NCBI RefSeq assembly: GCF_000497045.1
Contig: NW_015961990.1
Span: 496,001-560,000 of the forward strand
From: Kalmanozyma brasiliensis GHG001
Taxonomy: Eukaryota; Basidiomycota; Ustilaginomycetes; Ustilaginales
DNA length: 64,000 nucleotides
Direction of reading: 5' to 3'
Below, piece after piece: positions 33,522 to 46,609 of this stretch. Both the position numbers and the translations under genes were made by a program. Positions within the stretch are counted from its first letter, which is position 1. Each line of letters begins with the position of its first letter. The notes under the pieces are model-generated. The model did not search any database and was not told the origin of the DNA. It saw only the letters and a list, made by a program, of their open reading frames with translations.

Positions 33522-36500
33522 TCACGACAAAGGCCGCCACTTGGTATCGCGCCTTGTGCAGAGGGAGATGTCGGCTGCTTCGTCCGCTTTCCGCCAAGCC
33601 GATCTTTCCGAGGGCATGAGGTTGGTGACCAAGAAGCGTCTGCCTTCTCGCAGCTCGTCGCCTAGCTTGCCTGCGTCGTAGACGGTGAGCAGCACCTCAC
33701 GAGCGTATGGATTCTTCTTCTTTGGTCCCGCACCGTTGCCGTTCGACTGCTGCGCTGCTGCTGGAGGTGGTGGCGGGAGACGAGCGTCTCTGAACTTGAC
33801 GACTCGGAACTCGCGCACCTTGCGTGGCGGACATAGCTTGTCCAGGTCCTCGCTCAGTCTCGACCCGCCCATCCCCTCACCTGCCAGGATTGCGCCCTTG
33901 GCCAGATTGTGCAGCCACGGGACAAGACTTGTGTGCCCTGCCGCGACGACCAACTGATTGACCGCTGAAGCCGGATTCGGCTGCGCCCTGAGCTGATCGA
34001 ACAGCTGATTTGCCACTGCCATCAAGTGCCCGGTTGGATCGTCTGGTACAGAAGGCAAGAAGCTGTCGCCAAGTAAATCGCTCAGCGCCTCGACAAGATC
34101 GTACAGCCGTCCGTTGTCGGACTCTGCCTGAAGCTGAAGTTGCTGAACAGCATCTTCGCGTTTCTTGACCCAAGCCTCGCGAGCCTCCTCTTCTTCCTGC
34201 TCGCCGCGGGCTGCGCTCGGATTGAAGTTGGCGCGGTCGGCATCCATGTAGGCGAGAGGGTGGACCCTGGTGAGCACAACATCCATAAGAGATACAAGCC
34301 CTCCTCCCGGCGTAAGACTGCGCAGGCTGGCGCAGAATGGCGTGGCCGAGAATCCGAGCTTAGCGTCCCATCGTGCCAGCGATACCGAGTTCGCGGCCAG
34401 GATAAGGCTCGTCATGTGATAAGCCGCGAGAACCTCGTTGCCGTCGCCTACTGCATCGAGCGTCGCCCCCGTGACGGCCAGCTTCTGACCGATGCGCAGT
34501 CGACCACGTTGGCACGCACAGGTCAATGTAGCGTCGATTTGAGCCTGGATGCGGTACCAACCATCGGAGAGCTCGAGGATCGTGCTTTTGCGAGGAACGA
34601 TTGCGCCTGATCGATCCTGGACCTCAGTCTCCTCTTCGAAGATCTTCGACACCAGCAGCACCATCGGCCTCGCTGCAGAAGAGTCGTGCTCCTGGATCCG
34701 CTTGAGGCACGAGCGCTGCGCCAGATGGACTTCGCGCTCGTAGCGGTACAGGAGCTGACGAATGAGCTCGTCCCAGCTCCAGCGCTCAGGTGCACTGCTC
34801 GGCTCGAGGCGGACCAGCGCTGCAAGCTTCCACAGAATCAATGTCCAGTGGTTCTGCACCCACGGAAGCTTGGCAGCGGAACACCCCCTCGCGAGCAGTT
34901 CTTCGAGGGCCACATGTTGCGTGAGCAGCGTGCCGTCTGAGCTCTCGAATGCATACTGAGCCGCCTTGGATGCATCGTTGAGGATGACTACAATCTCGTC
35001 CGGCACGCCTTTGGCGATCATCTGCATCGCTGAGTAGTACTCTGGTCGTCCAACGTCTGCCAGTCTGTGACGTGGGCCGTCATACTGCATACGAAACACA
35101 GCGGGACCTTGCAAGGAATGTGTAAGCACCTTTCGGGTAGAGGGATATTGCCGAGCTGGCAAAGGAGACGCCTTGGTAGTATCACGATCGCCAGCTCTCG
35201 GTAGGCTGCGAGATGGCGAGGCCAGATCTTGCGGATCTTCGGCGCGCGGACGCTTGCCCGCTTTGAACGGCGTAACGAATTTGGGCAAAGTCCTCTTCTT
35301 GCCCGTGCTGCTTCCGCTGGACTCCGCCCTTGGTAGCACCCCAAGCGAGATGCGCTTAGTGGGCTGTGGTGTGGAAAACCGCGAGCCAGATACGGCAGCT
35401 GGAGTTCGCATTGGACTCGACAAGCCCACAGCGCTGCTGAGGATGGTACTTCGTATTGGTTTTGGCGTCGCAAAGCTTGGCTGCAGGACTTGGCCGGCCA
35501 TCGCACCTTGCAGTGCTGGCACTGCCAATGTCGTGACCGGCTTGCCTTTGGTATCGAATGGGTGCCGTTCAGTTCCATTTGTAGCAACACTGCTCTGCTT
35601 CGGGAGGATCTCCTGCAATGGAGTGCGCTCGATCGTTGGCAGGACATCTCGTCCATTGCTCGCTTGCCCAGATGCCACGGCATTCGACGCCGTTGCAAGT
35701 GCCCGCGTCTGTGCTGACGAGGAAGCTTGCGATGGCGGCAGCAAGTCCGTCGTCTGTTCGAGGTCAAGCATAAGCTTGCGCGCAGCTTGCAGCCCCTTCT
35801 CGCTTAGCTTGACCTGCTTTTTATGTCCTGTTTGAAAGCCGAGGAAGCCGGGGTCGAGGAAAGATGCCATCTGACTAGCTTGCGGTATTTGCTCGGACTC
35901 TTTGTTTGCGGCATGGTCCATGTCATAGTCGAACTCCGCATCTGCTGGCATCTGGGATGACATCGAAGCCCGCGTTCGTGTCGGCGATGGTGGCACACTT
36001 TGATGTCCGTTGCTGATGATTCCATCTATGGAAGGCAGAGACGCCCGTCTGCGCGTAGGTGGACTGAGCTCGATATTATCAAAAGCATCTGCCTCGATGC
36101 CATCGAACAAGTCGGAATGGTCGAACTCGAGCGAGGCGTCGGCCTGGTCACAGACCGTCTGCGCATCCGCCAGCTCAGTGGCCGTCGCTGCATCGAAATC
36201 CGTTGGAGGATGTACTGGGCCCTTCAAGCTGAGTCGCGCCGAAAGCGATGTTTCCACATCTGCGACCGCAACGATTGTTGCCTCGGCCTCCATTGGTGAG
36301 GGTGCAGCAGAAGCCTCTGTTCCTCCCTGAATCTTTCCGTCTACGTCTGTCGTCTGAGACGCCGCGGTCGATGAGGACTCCGATCTGACGACATCGGTGA
36401 CGAGGTGCACTGCCGGAGCTGCTTCGGCGCGGACATCCATTTCATCGACTTGCGGTGCTGGACATGTGTCGTCATTGGTCGCCTTTCCCGCAGCGGACGG

Positions 36501-36785
36501 TCCTGATTCTTCTTGTCTCGCAGGCCCGCCGTCCGAGATCTGTTGGTCCGCTGGCTCACTGCGTTCCTTTTCGGCAAGGCCAGACTCCATGACAGTCCCG
36601 GTTTCGCACGAGGAAGCATCGCCACCCATTGGCTTGTTGGCGAGCACCTCTTCGCTGATTGCGTGCAGTTCTTCGAGCATAGATTGCTGTGTGGCGGCGA
36701 TCTCGTCGTCGGAGGGCTCTTGCGAGTTGACAGTGGCGGTTGTTGTGGCCATTGAGGGCGAAGCGGAGTCCAGTGTCGCAAGCAT
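33522..36785 (-). CDS. BRH2: BRCA2 homologue Brh2
   Basis: Single exon, 1087 residues, close to the U. maydis Brh2 length. The acidic N-terminal third contains one BRC element at about residues 317-341 (FQTGHKKQVKLSEKGLQAA), which binds Rad51; the usual FxTA is FxTG here. The central and C-terminal parts carry the BRCA2 helical domain and OB fold (VFRMQYDGPRHRLADV; NHWTLILWKLAALVRLEP; the OB strand DGWYRIQAQIDATL), which bind Dss1 and DNA. It loads Rad51 on single-stranded DNA in homologous recombination. A second ATG at residue 12 is possible as start. Animal BRCA2 has up to eight BRC repeats; one repeat is the known Ustilago state. Confidence 0.93.
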   Translation of the reverse strand: MLATLDSASPSMATTTATVNSQEPSDDEIAATQQSMLEELHAISEEVLANKPMGGDASSCETGTVMESGLAEKERSEPADQQISDGGPARQEESGPSAAGKATNDDTCPAPQVDEMDVRAEAAPAVHLVTDVVRSESSSTAASQTTDVDGKIQGGTEASAAPSPMEAEATIVAVADVETSLSARLSLKGPVHPPTDFDAATATELADAQTVCDQADASLEFDHSDLFDGIEADAFDNIELSPPTRRRASLPSIDGIISNGHQSVPPSPTRTRASMSSQMPADAEFDYDMDHAANKESEQIPQASQMASFLDPGFLGFQTGHKKQVKLSEKGLQAARKLMLDLEQTTDLLPPSQASSSAQTRALATASNAVASGQASNGRDVLPTIERTPLQEILPKQSSVATNGTERHPFDTKGKPVTTLAVPALQGAMAGQVLQPSFATPKPIRSTILSSAVGLSSPMRTPAAVSGSRFSTPQPTKRISLGVLPRAESSGSSTGKKRTLPKFVTPFKAGKRPRAEDPQDLASPSRSLPRAGDRDTTKASPLPARQYPSTRKVLTHSLQGPAVFRMQYDGPRHRLADVGRPEYYSAMQMIAKGVPDEIVVILNDASKAAQYAFESSDGTLLTQHVALEELLARGCSAAKLPWVQNHWTLILWKLAALVRLEPSSAPERWSWDELIRQLLYRYEREVHLAQRSCLKRIQEHDSSAARPMVLLVSKIFEEETEVQDRSGAIVPRKSTILELSDGWYRIQAQIDATLTCACQRGRLRIGQKLAVTGATLDAVGDGNEVLAAYHMTSLILAANSVSLARWDAKLGFSATPFCASLRSLTPGGGLVSLMDVVLTRVHPLAYMDADRANFNPSAARGEQEEEEAREAWVKKREDAVQQLQLQAESDNGRLYDLVEALSDLLGDSFLPSVPDDPTGHLMAVANQLFDQLRAQPNPASAVNQLVVAAGHTSLVPWLHNLAKGAILAGEGMGGSRLSEDLDKLCPPRKVREFRVVKFRDARLPPPPPAAAQQSNGNGAGPKKKNPYAREVLLTVYDAGKLGDELREGRRFLVTNLMPSERSAWRKADEAADISLCTRRDTKWRPLS

Positions 36786-38653
36786 GGTCTCGATTGAGCT
36801 CGAATGACGGTAGCAGAAGAAGTGCCGAGAGAAGGCGGCAGGAGCTGAAAATCTCGAGTTTTAAAAGATCCGCCTGCTACGAGCTCGCTGGTGCGTCGGT
36901 CATCGTGATTGCGGGTCTGAGTGCCGTCGCTGCTTCGAAGCACCTGTTACGTCAGGGAGTGCGTCGCCCTCAATGCTAGTGGCAAGGGCCTTTCGGAGGA
37001 TGCCGATATTGAGAAAGGAGGAACCGATGGGTGAGAAGGATGCTTTCGAAAGTGGCGCAGTCGATTGTTAACCGTGTCAGACGGCTCGTCACGTCCCATT
37101 CCCAGAAAGTCCAACACTTGGTGGCTCCCATGCCTCGTGTGAACTTTCCCACACGCTCGCGAAACGCGCTTTCTTCGGGAAAAAGCCTCCACTCTCACGC
37201 TGGACCCTTATTGCTTCGTGAAGGCTATCGACCGATTTGTCATTCTTGGTTCACCGATCGGGGATCTCGCCGGCGGCGGGGGGTACGACATCATCACATG
37301 CTTCACTCGAGCCATGGTCAAGCTTCTGGGTTGCAAATGCGCCGTTCAGCTACGCTTCTCCATCCTGCAATGACCAAGCTGATGATGTCGAAGACCGAAC
37401 ACGCATTCATCTGCCAAGCGATCTGCTGCGTTTTTCGCTTCATAAAACTTTAGGTTTCAAGGTCAGTCAACTGATCAAGCGAGCGAACATCAGCTATAGA
37501 AACTTCAAAGATGACCACGTTCCCGAAGCAAGCCCAGACCAGACAAGGCAGGCTGAGCAGCATCCACAAGGGCTTCGGTAGGCCCGCGACCAACACTGCC
37601 GACGGAATATGACAGGTGGCGCTTGTTACAACTTGGCTCACCGTGGGAAAGCTGAGTGACGCCTTTGTCGGGCGTACCGAAGACGATTGGATTCCGTCTA
37701 CCTTCATGAGAGATGCGGAAGCGACATCGCTAGAGCCAAGACTTAGTCGACCCTCCAAGTCCGGCGACTACAGTCGTAATGAAGTGCTTCGGAACGGCAA
37801 CACCTACACAAGCACAGCCTGGAGTCGGAACTCCTTGGAACAGGGGGTCGATCGGCGCAGTGCAGCTGTCAAATGGGGAAATTTCTTCCATTGAGGCGAA
37901 GAGCTAATCTTCTTCTGAAAGAGAGGTCACTGTAGTTTATGACAGATTAGGAAGGGGAACGGCAGTCACAGGTGTCGGATGCTGTTTTTCTCCGAAGCAT
38001 CGATATCCCTGCTGGGCGAATTCGCAGGATGCAACGAACACATGCGGACGAAGGAGGGAGTCTGAGCGAGCGCGTCTCGGTCCAGACCGCAGATCAAAGA
38101 TCAACACCCGCAGATGAGCGCGGGCAAGTCGGCAGCTGTGCAATTACGCAGCATCGCCCAGTTTGACCGACCGTCGAGCTGGCGAGCCCCTGTTTTTCCA
38201 TCTGTCACATCTGCCAAAACACAAATTTCGCACGCGCCGACCCCTAGCAGAAAGCACAGCCCAGCAGCAGCACTGGCCACCTCGACGTCGCGCTGTGCTG
38301 TGTGTGAGCTGTTGGAGGAAATCACAGGTTGCGCATTCAGCGCTGGCCAAACCAACACGCACGCAGTCTCCTGCCTTGGCCAGCCGAGGGCCGACTACTG
38401 TAGCAGCGTATCGCTTCTCCTTAAACTCTCTCGGTGTTGTCTAGTTCTCCTCGACATCGTCTTGTCTCTTGTTTCTTCGCCTCCCTCCATCATCGCTCGC
38501 TGTCCATACATTCGCCTTCGCGTTCGTTGCTCACCCGTCCTTCGCTCGCTGCCCTAGCGCGTTCATCAACTAGAGACGCAGCTTGCTCGACTTCACTTTT
38601 CTCTTCTACACCGTTGCTGAGCATCGGCTGCCCCATATACATCTTCGGCAATC
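36786..38653. promoter_or_regulatory. Divergent region, BRH2 / GFA1
   Basis: 1.87 kb between start codons. The open frames inside are short and show no family. The last 250 nt before GFA1 are strongly pyrimidine-rich, like a fungal core promoter and leader. Nothing else was identified. Confidence 0.45.
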
Positions 38654-40839
<2,186 letters not shown>

Positions 40840-41109
40840 ATTCCCGCTTCTCTCTCCATTTGTAAATCACGAACTTCGGGCCATTCGATGCGAAGCAAGC
40901 CAAACCAGATCTCCTTTCAGCATCACGAGACAAGTGAGATCGGCAACAGCTCTGTGAATCGTGCGGGCCGAATGTGTGCCAGCACACACGTTGAAGACAA
41001 AGAGCTTGCCAGCTCTCCTTTGCCTCTGAACGATTGTGAGAATGCGATTGATTGCGAAAGTGAATGCGTCGACAGAGAGAAACAACAAATGTTTTGCGTC
41101 GAGGCGGTT

Positions 41110-42681
41110 CTATGCTAAGAGACCGAGCCAGAGCGACGGATTCTCGACGAGCTGCTTCCATCTGTTGACGAGTCTCGCAAGATCCGCACCCTCTACGACC
41201 CTATGATCGCCCGTGAACGAGACGGACATGATGAGCCTTCGGACGATCTTGTCCGGGTCCGAGACGCCCAGCGAAGGAATCTCGGACGCGAAGCGGGGCA
41301 AGATCCTGCTCCTGCCCAGCGCGCCAATCGCTAGCTGACCGGTTGGCGGCAACAGAGGATGGGTGTACGTCCCGCCTCCCACTGCGCCGACGTTGCTCAG
41401 CGTGATGGTGCCTGACGTCTTGAGATCGGCGGGCGACAACCCTTTCGACGAGCCAGCGACGGTCTGCAGCCGCGTAATGGACCCCGACAGGTCGTAGATC
41501 GACTTGGACGCGACATCGGTGATGCAGGGCGTGAGGAGCCCGACCTTGCTCGTAAGCGCGATCGAGATGTCGTGCGACGAGCGACGCACGAGCTTCTGTT
41601 CGCTATTGAGCGTCGAGCGGAACATCGGATGGTCGTGCAGCGCAAGGCTCATTGCTTTGACCAGCAAGGGGAGGAGCGTGAGCTTGGTGAAGGATGCATC
41701 GCCTGCGTCGGTGTAGCGTTCGGGGATGGATTTCGAGAGCAAGACGCGGACCTTGTCCAAGTCGGTGACATCGATCTCGTCCGAGTAGGCGAAGTGAGGC
41801 GTGGAGAGCGTGGCCGTCATGGCTTTGAACATGGCTCGCTGGACGGGCGTCAGGTCGATGACTTCGGTCGTGCCGGGCGCCGCAGAGGAGGTGGAGGAAG
41901 AGACGCTGCTCGAGGAGGCGGCAGAAGCCGAGGGTGAGGCGGACAAGGACCCGTTTTGGATGTGGTTCAGCACGTCTTCCTTGGTGATCCTGCCGTCGCG
42001 GCCTGTGCCTCGTACCTGTGCCAAGTCTACGTTGTGTTCTCTCGATACCCTCCTGACCGCTGGAGTCGCCAAGACGTCCTTGCCGTTCCCGACAGCATGA
42101 CTGCCTCCGCCATTGGAGTGCTTGTGCTCAGCCGAGACGAAGCCTTCCATATTCACTGCCTTGAACTCCGAGTCTTTCGACACGTCTGTGATCTGTACCT
42201 CCTCCTGCTCCTCCTGTACCCCCTCGCTCGCCTCCGCACCTGTACCATCCGACTCCATCTCGATCTCGCACAGCGGATGCCCGACTTTCGCAACATCCCC
42301 CTCCTTGTGCATCAACCGCTTGATCCTGCCCGCATACCTCGACGTGATTTCTACGCTCGCTTTGTCCGACTGGACCTCGCAAATGGGGTCGAACTCCTGC
42401 ACCACCGCGCCCGGCTGCACAAACCACTTAATGATCTCGCACTCAGTGATGCCCTCGCCGACGTCGGCAAGGAGGTACGGCTTGATCTCGGTCGCCTGTC
42501 GTCGTGGTGTCGTTGCGAAGCTTCGAAGTGATGTTGATGAGCTTCCCATCACGATGGGGATGGAGGAGGACTGCTGCACATAGGTCCGCTTGAAGAGCTG
42601 GGTCGACGACGAGCCTGCTTTGCTGGCTGTGGAAGTAGCGGCCAATCGCAGGCCGCGACGCAGCGCTGTTCTTGCGAGCAT
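41110..42681 (-). CDS. Branched-chain 2-oxoacid dehydrogenase E2 (dihydrolipoyl transacylase), mitochondrial
   Basis: Single exon, 523 residues from ATG 42681. The first 60 or so residues are Arg/Ser-rich and lack acids, as in a mitochondrial presequence. A lipoyl domain follows, with the modified lysine Lys107 in VQSDKASVE, then a peripheral subunit-binding domain (ATPAVRRVSREHNVDLAQVRG), and the acyltransferase core ending in DHRVVEGADLARL. The lipoyl sequence (LADVGEGITECEIIKWFV) and the core are closest in pattern to BCKDH E2, not pyruvate dehydrogenase E2. It transfers branched acyl groups to CoA in Val/Leu/Ile breakdown. Odd point: the catalytic motif HxxxDG reads H493-R-V-V-E497-G498, with Glu for Asp. 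Confidence 0.88.
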   Translation of the reverse strand: MLARTALRRGLRLAATSTASKAGSSSTQLFKRTYVQQSSSIPIVMGSSSTSLRSFATTPRRQATEIKPYLLADVGEGITECEIIKWFVQPGAVVQEFDPICEVQSDKASVEITSRYAGRIKRLMHKEGDVAKVGHPLCEIEMESDGTGAEASEGVQEEQEEVQITDVSKDSEFKAVNMEGFVSAEHKHSNGGGSHAVGNGKDVLATPAVRRVSREHNVDLAQVRGTGRDGRITKEDVLNHIQNGSLSASPSASAASSSSVSSSTSSAAPGTTEVIDLTPVQRAMFKAMTATLSTPHFAYSDEIDVTDLDKVRVLLSKSIPERYTDAGDASFTKLTLLPLLVKAMSLALHDHPMFRSTLNSEQKLVRRSSHDISIALTSKVGLLTPCITDVASKSIYDLSGSITRLQTVAGSSKGLSPADLKTSGTITLSNVGAVGGGTYTHPLLPPTGQLAIGALGRSRILPRFASEIPSLGVSDPDKIVRRLIMSVSFTGDHRVVEGADLARLVNRWKQLVENPSLWLGLLA

Positions 42682-43181
42682 CTTGGTGATTCGTCTCGAG
42701 AATCGATGTGATCGCTTCGGGTGATGAGGGTTGCGAATAAGGAGGTGCGCTGGATTGCAAAGACCAGCAAAGTCGACAAGTGCGGGGTCCCCATGGGCAC
42801 GGTCAGCACGATGCGCTTCACCAGGGGAAAAAGCATCGGTTTTGACGGTCAACCATTCCAGGACGCGGTGACAAGGGGTCCATCCCTCCGAAAAACACAC
42901 GAGAAAATGACGCAGCTTCGGCTTTGCGAAGCGGGCACGTCAAACCCGAGCGTCGGCTGCCTGGCTGGCAAATTTCGCGGCAACTTGGCAAATTCAATTT
43001 TTGAAAGATGTCTCCGGATGGCGGTCTGACAGCGGCTGGCTCGCTGTCGCCTGCGATGTCGACGTTAAGATGCCCTTAGTCGTAAGCCGCAAGATCAAGA
43101 CGGAGAAGGCCTCTTGCGCTCGCCATCAGGCGTAAAGAATGTCTCCATGAGTTTTCATTGCCAAGGAATTATGTGAAGAGT
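42682..43181. other. Spacer between CHL1 and E2 gene
   Basis: Upstream region of the E2 gene and 3' flank of CHL1 (both minus strand). No further feature was recognised. Confidence 0.5.
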
Positions 43182-45965
43182 TCAAGTCTTGCGGTTCTTG
43201 AAGAACGAGGCGGTCTGCTGAACCAAGCCTCCGAATCGGTCGGCCACCTTGACTTGATCGCGGATCCAACCCGGGAGACGTTGTTTGATCTCGTGTCGAG
43301 CATATCTACGATCTAGGAGGATGAGCGCTGCATAATCATTTTGATGGCGAACTGCTCGACCAATAGACTGGTTGACGGCCTTCATGCAGAGATTGGTGTA
43401 CAGCTCGTGACCAGCATCGATCGCCTTTCCTGGAGCCGAGCCCCGTCCAGAAATGTCGTGCTTGGCGGCCAGCTCGCGCACGTACTTCATCCGCTCGGCG
43501 AGCTCGGGGCTGTGCATGTTAGCGAATGGCATGCCGACCATCACGACGCCTCTTGCGAGATCGTCCGAGAAGTTGATGCCTTCCGAAAGCTTTGCACCGA
43601 CGACTGCAAACATGATGGCGCCTCCGCTGCCCTGTATCGCAGCCGTGTATTCACCAAGCACCTGGTCCACCGCCATGGTCGTCTTGGGCTCGGTAAATAT
43701 CTTTTTCTTGCTGCCGAGCCTTTGCAGCAACCCTCCTGATCCTGCATCCTTCCACCTTGCCATGATTCTGTCGAGGAATGCATACGAGGGAACGAAGACG
43801 ACCAGCCCAGCGGGTATGATGTTGCAAAGATTGATGATCGTGCGGCCGAGTTCGTCCACAAGCTCCGTGTTGTCGCGCGAGTCAAACTTGAACTCGAAGG
43901 GCTGGCCTTTGGGACTTGCAGATAGCACAGAGACCATCAAATTGCTTGGAGGTATGACGTGGCCGCATGAGAAGGTCACGAGACGATCCGGTGCCACGAA
44001 GGGGAGCAACTGTTGGCGAAAGTCCGAGATGGGCTCCATCGTCCCTCCAGCTAGAATTACCGAGCGCGCTTCGTCGACCAAGGACTTGAAGATGTGCGAA
44101 GGATTAAGCAGCTGGTACTTGGCCCGCACGATGCTCTCGTCCGTCGAGCTGTCGCTTGTGCAGCTGAGCACCACACGACCGTCTTCTGAGCGATTGGCGA
44201 GCGACAGTATGAACGACTCGATGGCGTGCATGCTCGAAATCGCAGTTTGATTTGTGGTTGGTGCGACGTCTGTGCTACCATTCTGAGCTGTCCCCTTTGA
44301 CGAATGTTTGCTCCTGGCTCCGGGCCGCGGTTGTGCATTCGCTTGCAACTGCTCTGCTGCCTTCTTGTTGTGCTTGTCCGCGTATCCGCTGATCTTGCGC
44401 GCAATCTGGTTCTCCTTGAGCCAGGTCTCCAGCGTAACGAGATTGATCTGGTCCATACTGCCGGTCATCCTCCGCACCATTTCCGCGGCTGTCATGACCG
44501 TCTCTGCGTTTGACTTTCCTTTGGCGGCTTGCTCCGTGAAGAAGGTCGACATGCTCGAAAGCAGTTTGCGAACTTTGCGCAGGTTCGATTCGTTCGATCC
44601 CTTGAGACGTAGAGCGAACTTGTCGAGATAGGTGTCGATCTGCTTGGATGCTTGTGCGACCTGCCGCGAGTCGACTGTCACCGAGTGGGTGGAGAGGATG
44701 GTGTCAATGAGGTTGTGCGCTTCGTCAATCAAGACAATGCATCCCTCGAGGCTGATGCCAAGTGCGCTGCGAGCGTCCTTCTGCAGCAGGAGATTGTAGG
44801 GCAGCGTGACGAGCTGTGCTTGCTTCGCGCTGCTGCGGGCTGCAAAGTAGGGACAGGTCTTGGTCTGCTTCCCAAGCTCGACCAAGTCCTCGATGTCCCC
44901 CACCTCGGACATGGCTGCATCGCGGAACTCGAGAATTTGAGCTCGTCCGGCCTGATTGAAGGTCGGTAAAGACGGGCATTTAGTCCTGCCCTTTTTGCCC
45001 TTCATGAGTTCGAGGCATCGTTCGTTCATAGCCTCTGATCCTCGAGTTCGTCCGATCCGCTGCACTTCTTCGTTGATGCACATTTGCTTTCGGCTCCCCA
45101 AGCTGATCGTACGAATCGGCCAGGCCTCCGCGTCGATGACGTCGATCTGGCCGAAAGAGGTCTTCTTCAGCTCTGCGACGAATTGCGAGAGCTGCGAATG
45201 CGTACGACTGACGTAGATGACGCGTGGCAGCGTCTCGGGCTCCTCTTCCTCCTCCTGGCCGTGGCTGTGCGCTTGTTCGTACTGCTGCATGAGTGCGCGA
45301 ACCGCAGGCGACAGATTCGAGTCGAGCTCGGTAGCTTTTTCTGACAGAGCCGACTTGGAGTACGTCGCCATTCGCAGTGCCCGTGTGCCTTTAGCACCCT
45401 CGTGCTCGTCGATCAGAAGATCGTCGTCCGAATCATGGTCGGCGTTGGGGTCGTCTGAGCTGCGTTGTCGCTTGGCAGCCCTCGCCTCGGCGTCTAAGAG
45501 GCCGTCTCGGTAGCTTCTCTTGAGTGCGGCTTGCTTTGCTCGTGCCTGCGCTATGCGGTCTTTGAGGTCAAGCTCATATGCTTCGTGCTTTTTCCTCCTA
45601 CGATCCCGTTCATGCTGAACGACCCAGTCAGGCTCTTGATGGGCGGCAGCATTCTTGCTCGTGCTGCCGCTGCTGCTGCTGCTGCTGCCACCGTTGTTGA
45701 TGCTGCTTCCCCTTGTGTGCCGTTGTGCGTTCTGTTCGAGCCACGTGAAGGCCGCACAGATGAGCGAGAGCGACTTGCCGGTGCCCGTTGGGCTTTCGAA
45801 GAGTCCTACGTTGCCGTCCTCAATAGTGGAGAACACTTGGCGCATCAAGTCGAGCTGAATCGAGTAGGCTTGTGGGTATGGAAAGTGGAACTCGCGTGAG
45901 GCCAGCTTCGCATCAGCGGTGTTTCCAGGCGTAGGCAGTTTGAGACCATCATTGCGATCTGTCAT
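43182..45965 (-). CDS. CHL1: ATP-dependent DNA helicase Chl1 (DDX11 family)
   Basis: Single exon, 927 residues from ATG 45965. It is an XPD-like superfamily 2 helicase: the Q-motif region PYPQAYSIQLDLM, Walker A SPTGTGKS (Lys64), an iron-sulfur cluster region with four cysteines (KQMCINEE, NERCLEL, RTKCPSL, KTCPYFAAR), DEAH at residues 414-417 (LIDEAHNLID), and motif VI QSIGRAVRHQNDYA near the C terminus. Chl1 promotes sister-chromatid cohesion at replication forks and genome stability. A Gly/Ser-rich insertion lies between motifs I and Ia (about residues 85-110). Confident; the choice among XPD-like helicases rests on the length and insert pattern. Confidence 0.9.
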   Translation of the reverse strand: MTDRNDGLKLPTPGNTADAKLASREFHFPYPQAYSIQLDLMRQVFSTIEDGNVGLFESPTGTGKSLSLICAAFTWLEQNAQRHTRGSSINNGGSSSSSSGSTSKNAAAHQEPDWVVQHERDRRRKKHEAYELDLKDRIAQARAKQAALKRSYRDGLLDAEARAAKRQRSSDDPNADHDSDDDLLIDEHEGAKGTRALRMATYSKSALSEKATELDSNLSPAVRALMQQYEQAHSHGQEEEEEPETLPRVIYVSRTHSQLSQFVAELKKTSFGQIDVIDAEAWPIRTISLGSRKQMCINEEVQRIGRTRGSEAMNERCLELMKGKKGRTKCPSLPTFNQAGRAQILEFRDAAMSEVGDIEDLVELGKQTKTCPYFAARSSAKQAQLVTLPYNLLLQKDARSALGISLEGCIVLIDEAHNLIDTILSTHSVTVDSRQVAQASKQIDTYLDKFALRLKGSNESNLRKVRKLLSSMSTFFTEQAAKGKSNAETVMTAAEMVRRMTGSMDQINLVTLETWLKENQIARKISGYADKHNKKAAEQLQANAQPRPGARSKHSSKGTAQNGSTDVAPTTNQTAISSMHAIESFILSLANRSEDGRVVLSCTSDSSTDESIVRAKYQLLNPSHIFKSLVDEARSVILAGGTMEPISDFRQQLLPFVAPDRLVTFSCGHVIPPSNLMVSVLSASPKGQPFEFKFDSRDNTELVDELGRTIINLCNIIPAGLVVFVPSYAFLDRIMARWKDAGSGGLLQRLGSKKKIFTEPKTTMAVDQVLGEYTAAIQGSGGAIMFAVVGAKLSEGINFSDDLARGVVMVGMPFANMHSPELAERMKYVRELAAKHDISGRGSAPGKAIDAGHELYTNLCMKAVNQSIGRAVRHQNDYAALILLDRRYARHEIKQRLPGWIRDQVKVADRFGGLVQQTASFFKNRKT

Positions 45966-46609
45966 GACGGCATGCTGGTTGTAGTTGTATTCCAAGCTCG
46001 AGGAATCGAAGGGCGGTGTCCGTATATGAAAGTTGGTCAAAAGGCGGAGAGTGCGCGAGTGTTGCTCTTCTCCAAAAGTGTTGGTTTTGGAAGCGGCGAG
46101 AAAGTGCTCAGATTTCAGGGTTCGCGTTGAAACTTGCAGTTTTCAGTCGCGTAAAGTGATCCGTTCTCAAACATGAGCAGCCTGGACTTGCCTGTGTACG
46201 TCACTGCAAGGCAAGGAACAAGCTGAGAGGGCAAAGAATGTGCTTACTTGGCTGCAAAACATACACAGTGCTGCCTAGAAGGCGTTCCGCAAAGCTAATC
46301 GTGAAGACATTGGATTGGGCAGAGCACAGCAGAGCGAGAGTCTATCAAGGACACGTGTACAATGGATCTGGGTAAGCTCTGCGACGAGCATGCGTGTGCC
46401 ATGAGGGGCCACAACCTTAGGAGGCAAAGTGCAACCAAATGCAGGATAGCAGCGGTGGGGCGAGGCCGTCGAGACGGCGATTCTGCAGCGATAAAAGAGC
46501 GTGAGAGGATGCGTGGGCATCTAGTGAGGAAATGCAGGGTGTCCATTGTGGGCGGAGGTTGCTCGAGCTGGAAGGCGCAGCTGTCTTGTGTGCTACTGAA
46601 GATTGACAT
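45966..46609. other. Spacer upstream of CHL1
   Basis: Holds the CHL1 promoter and the 3' flank of the transporter gene. Open frames here have no recognisable content. Confidence 0.5.
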
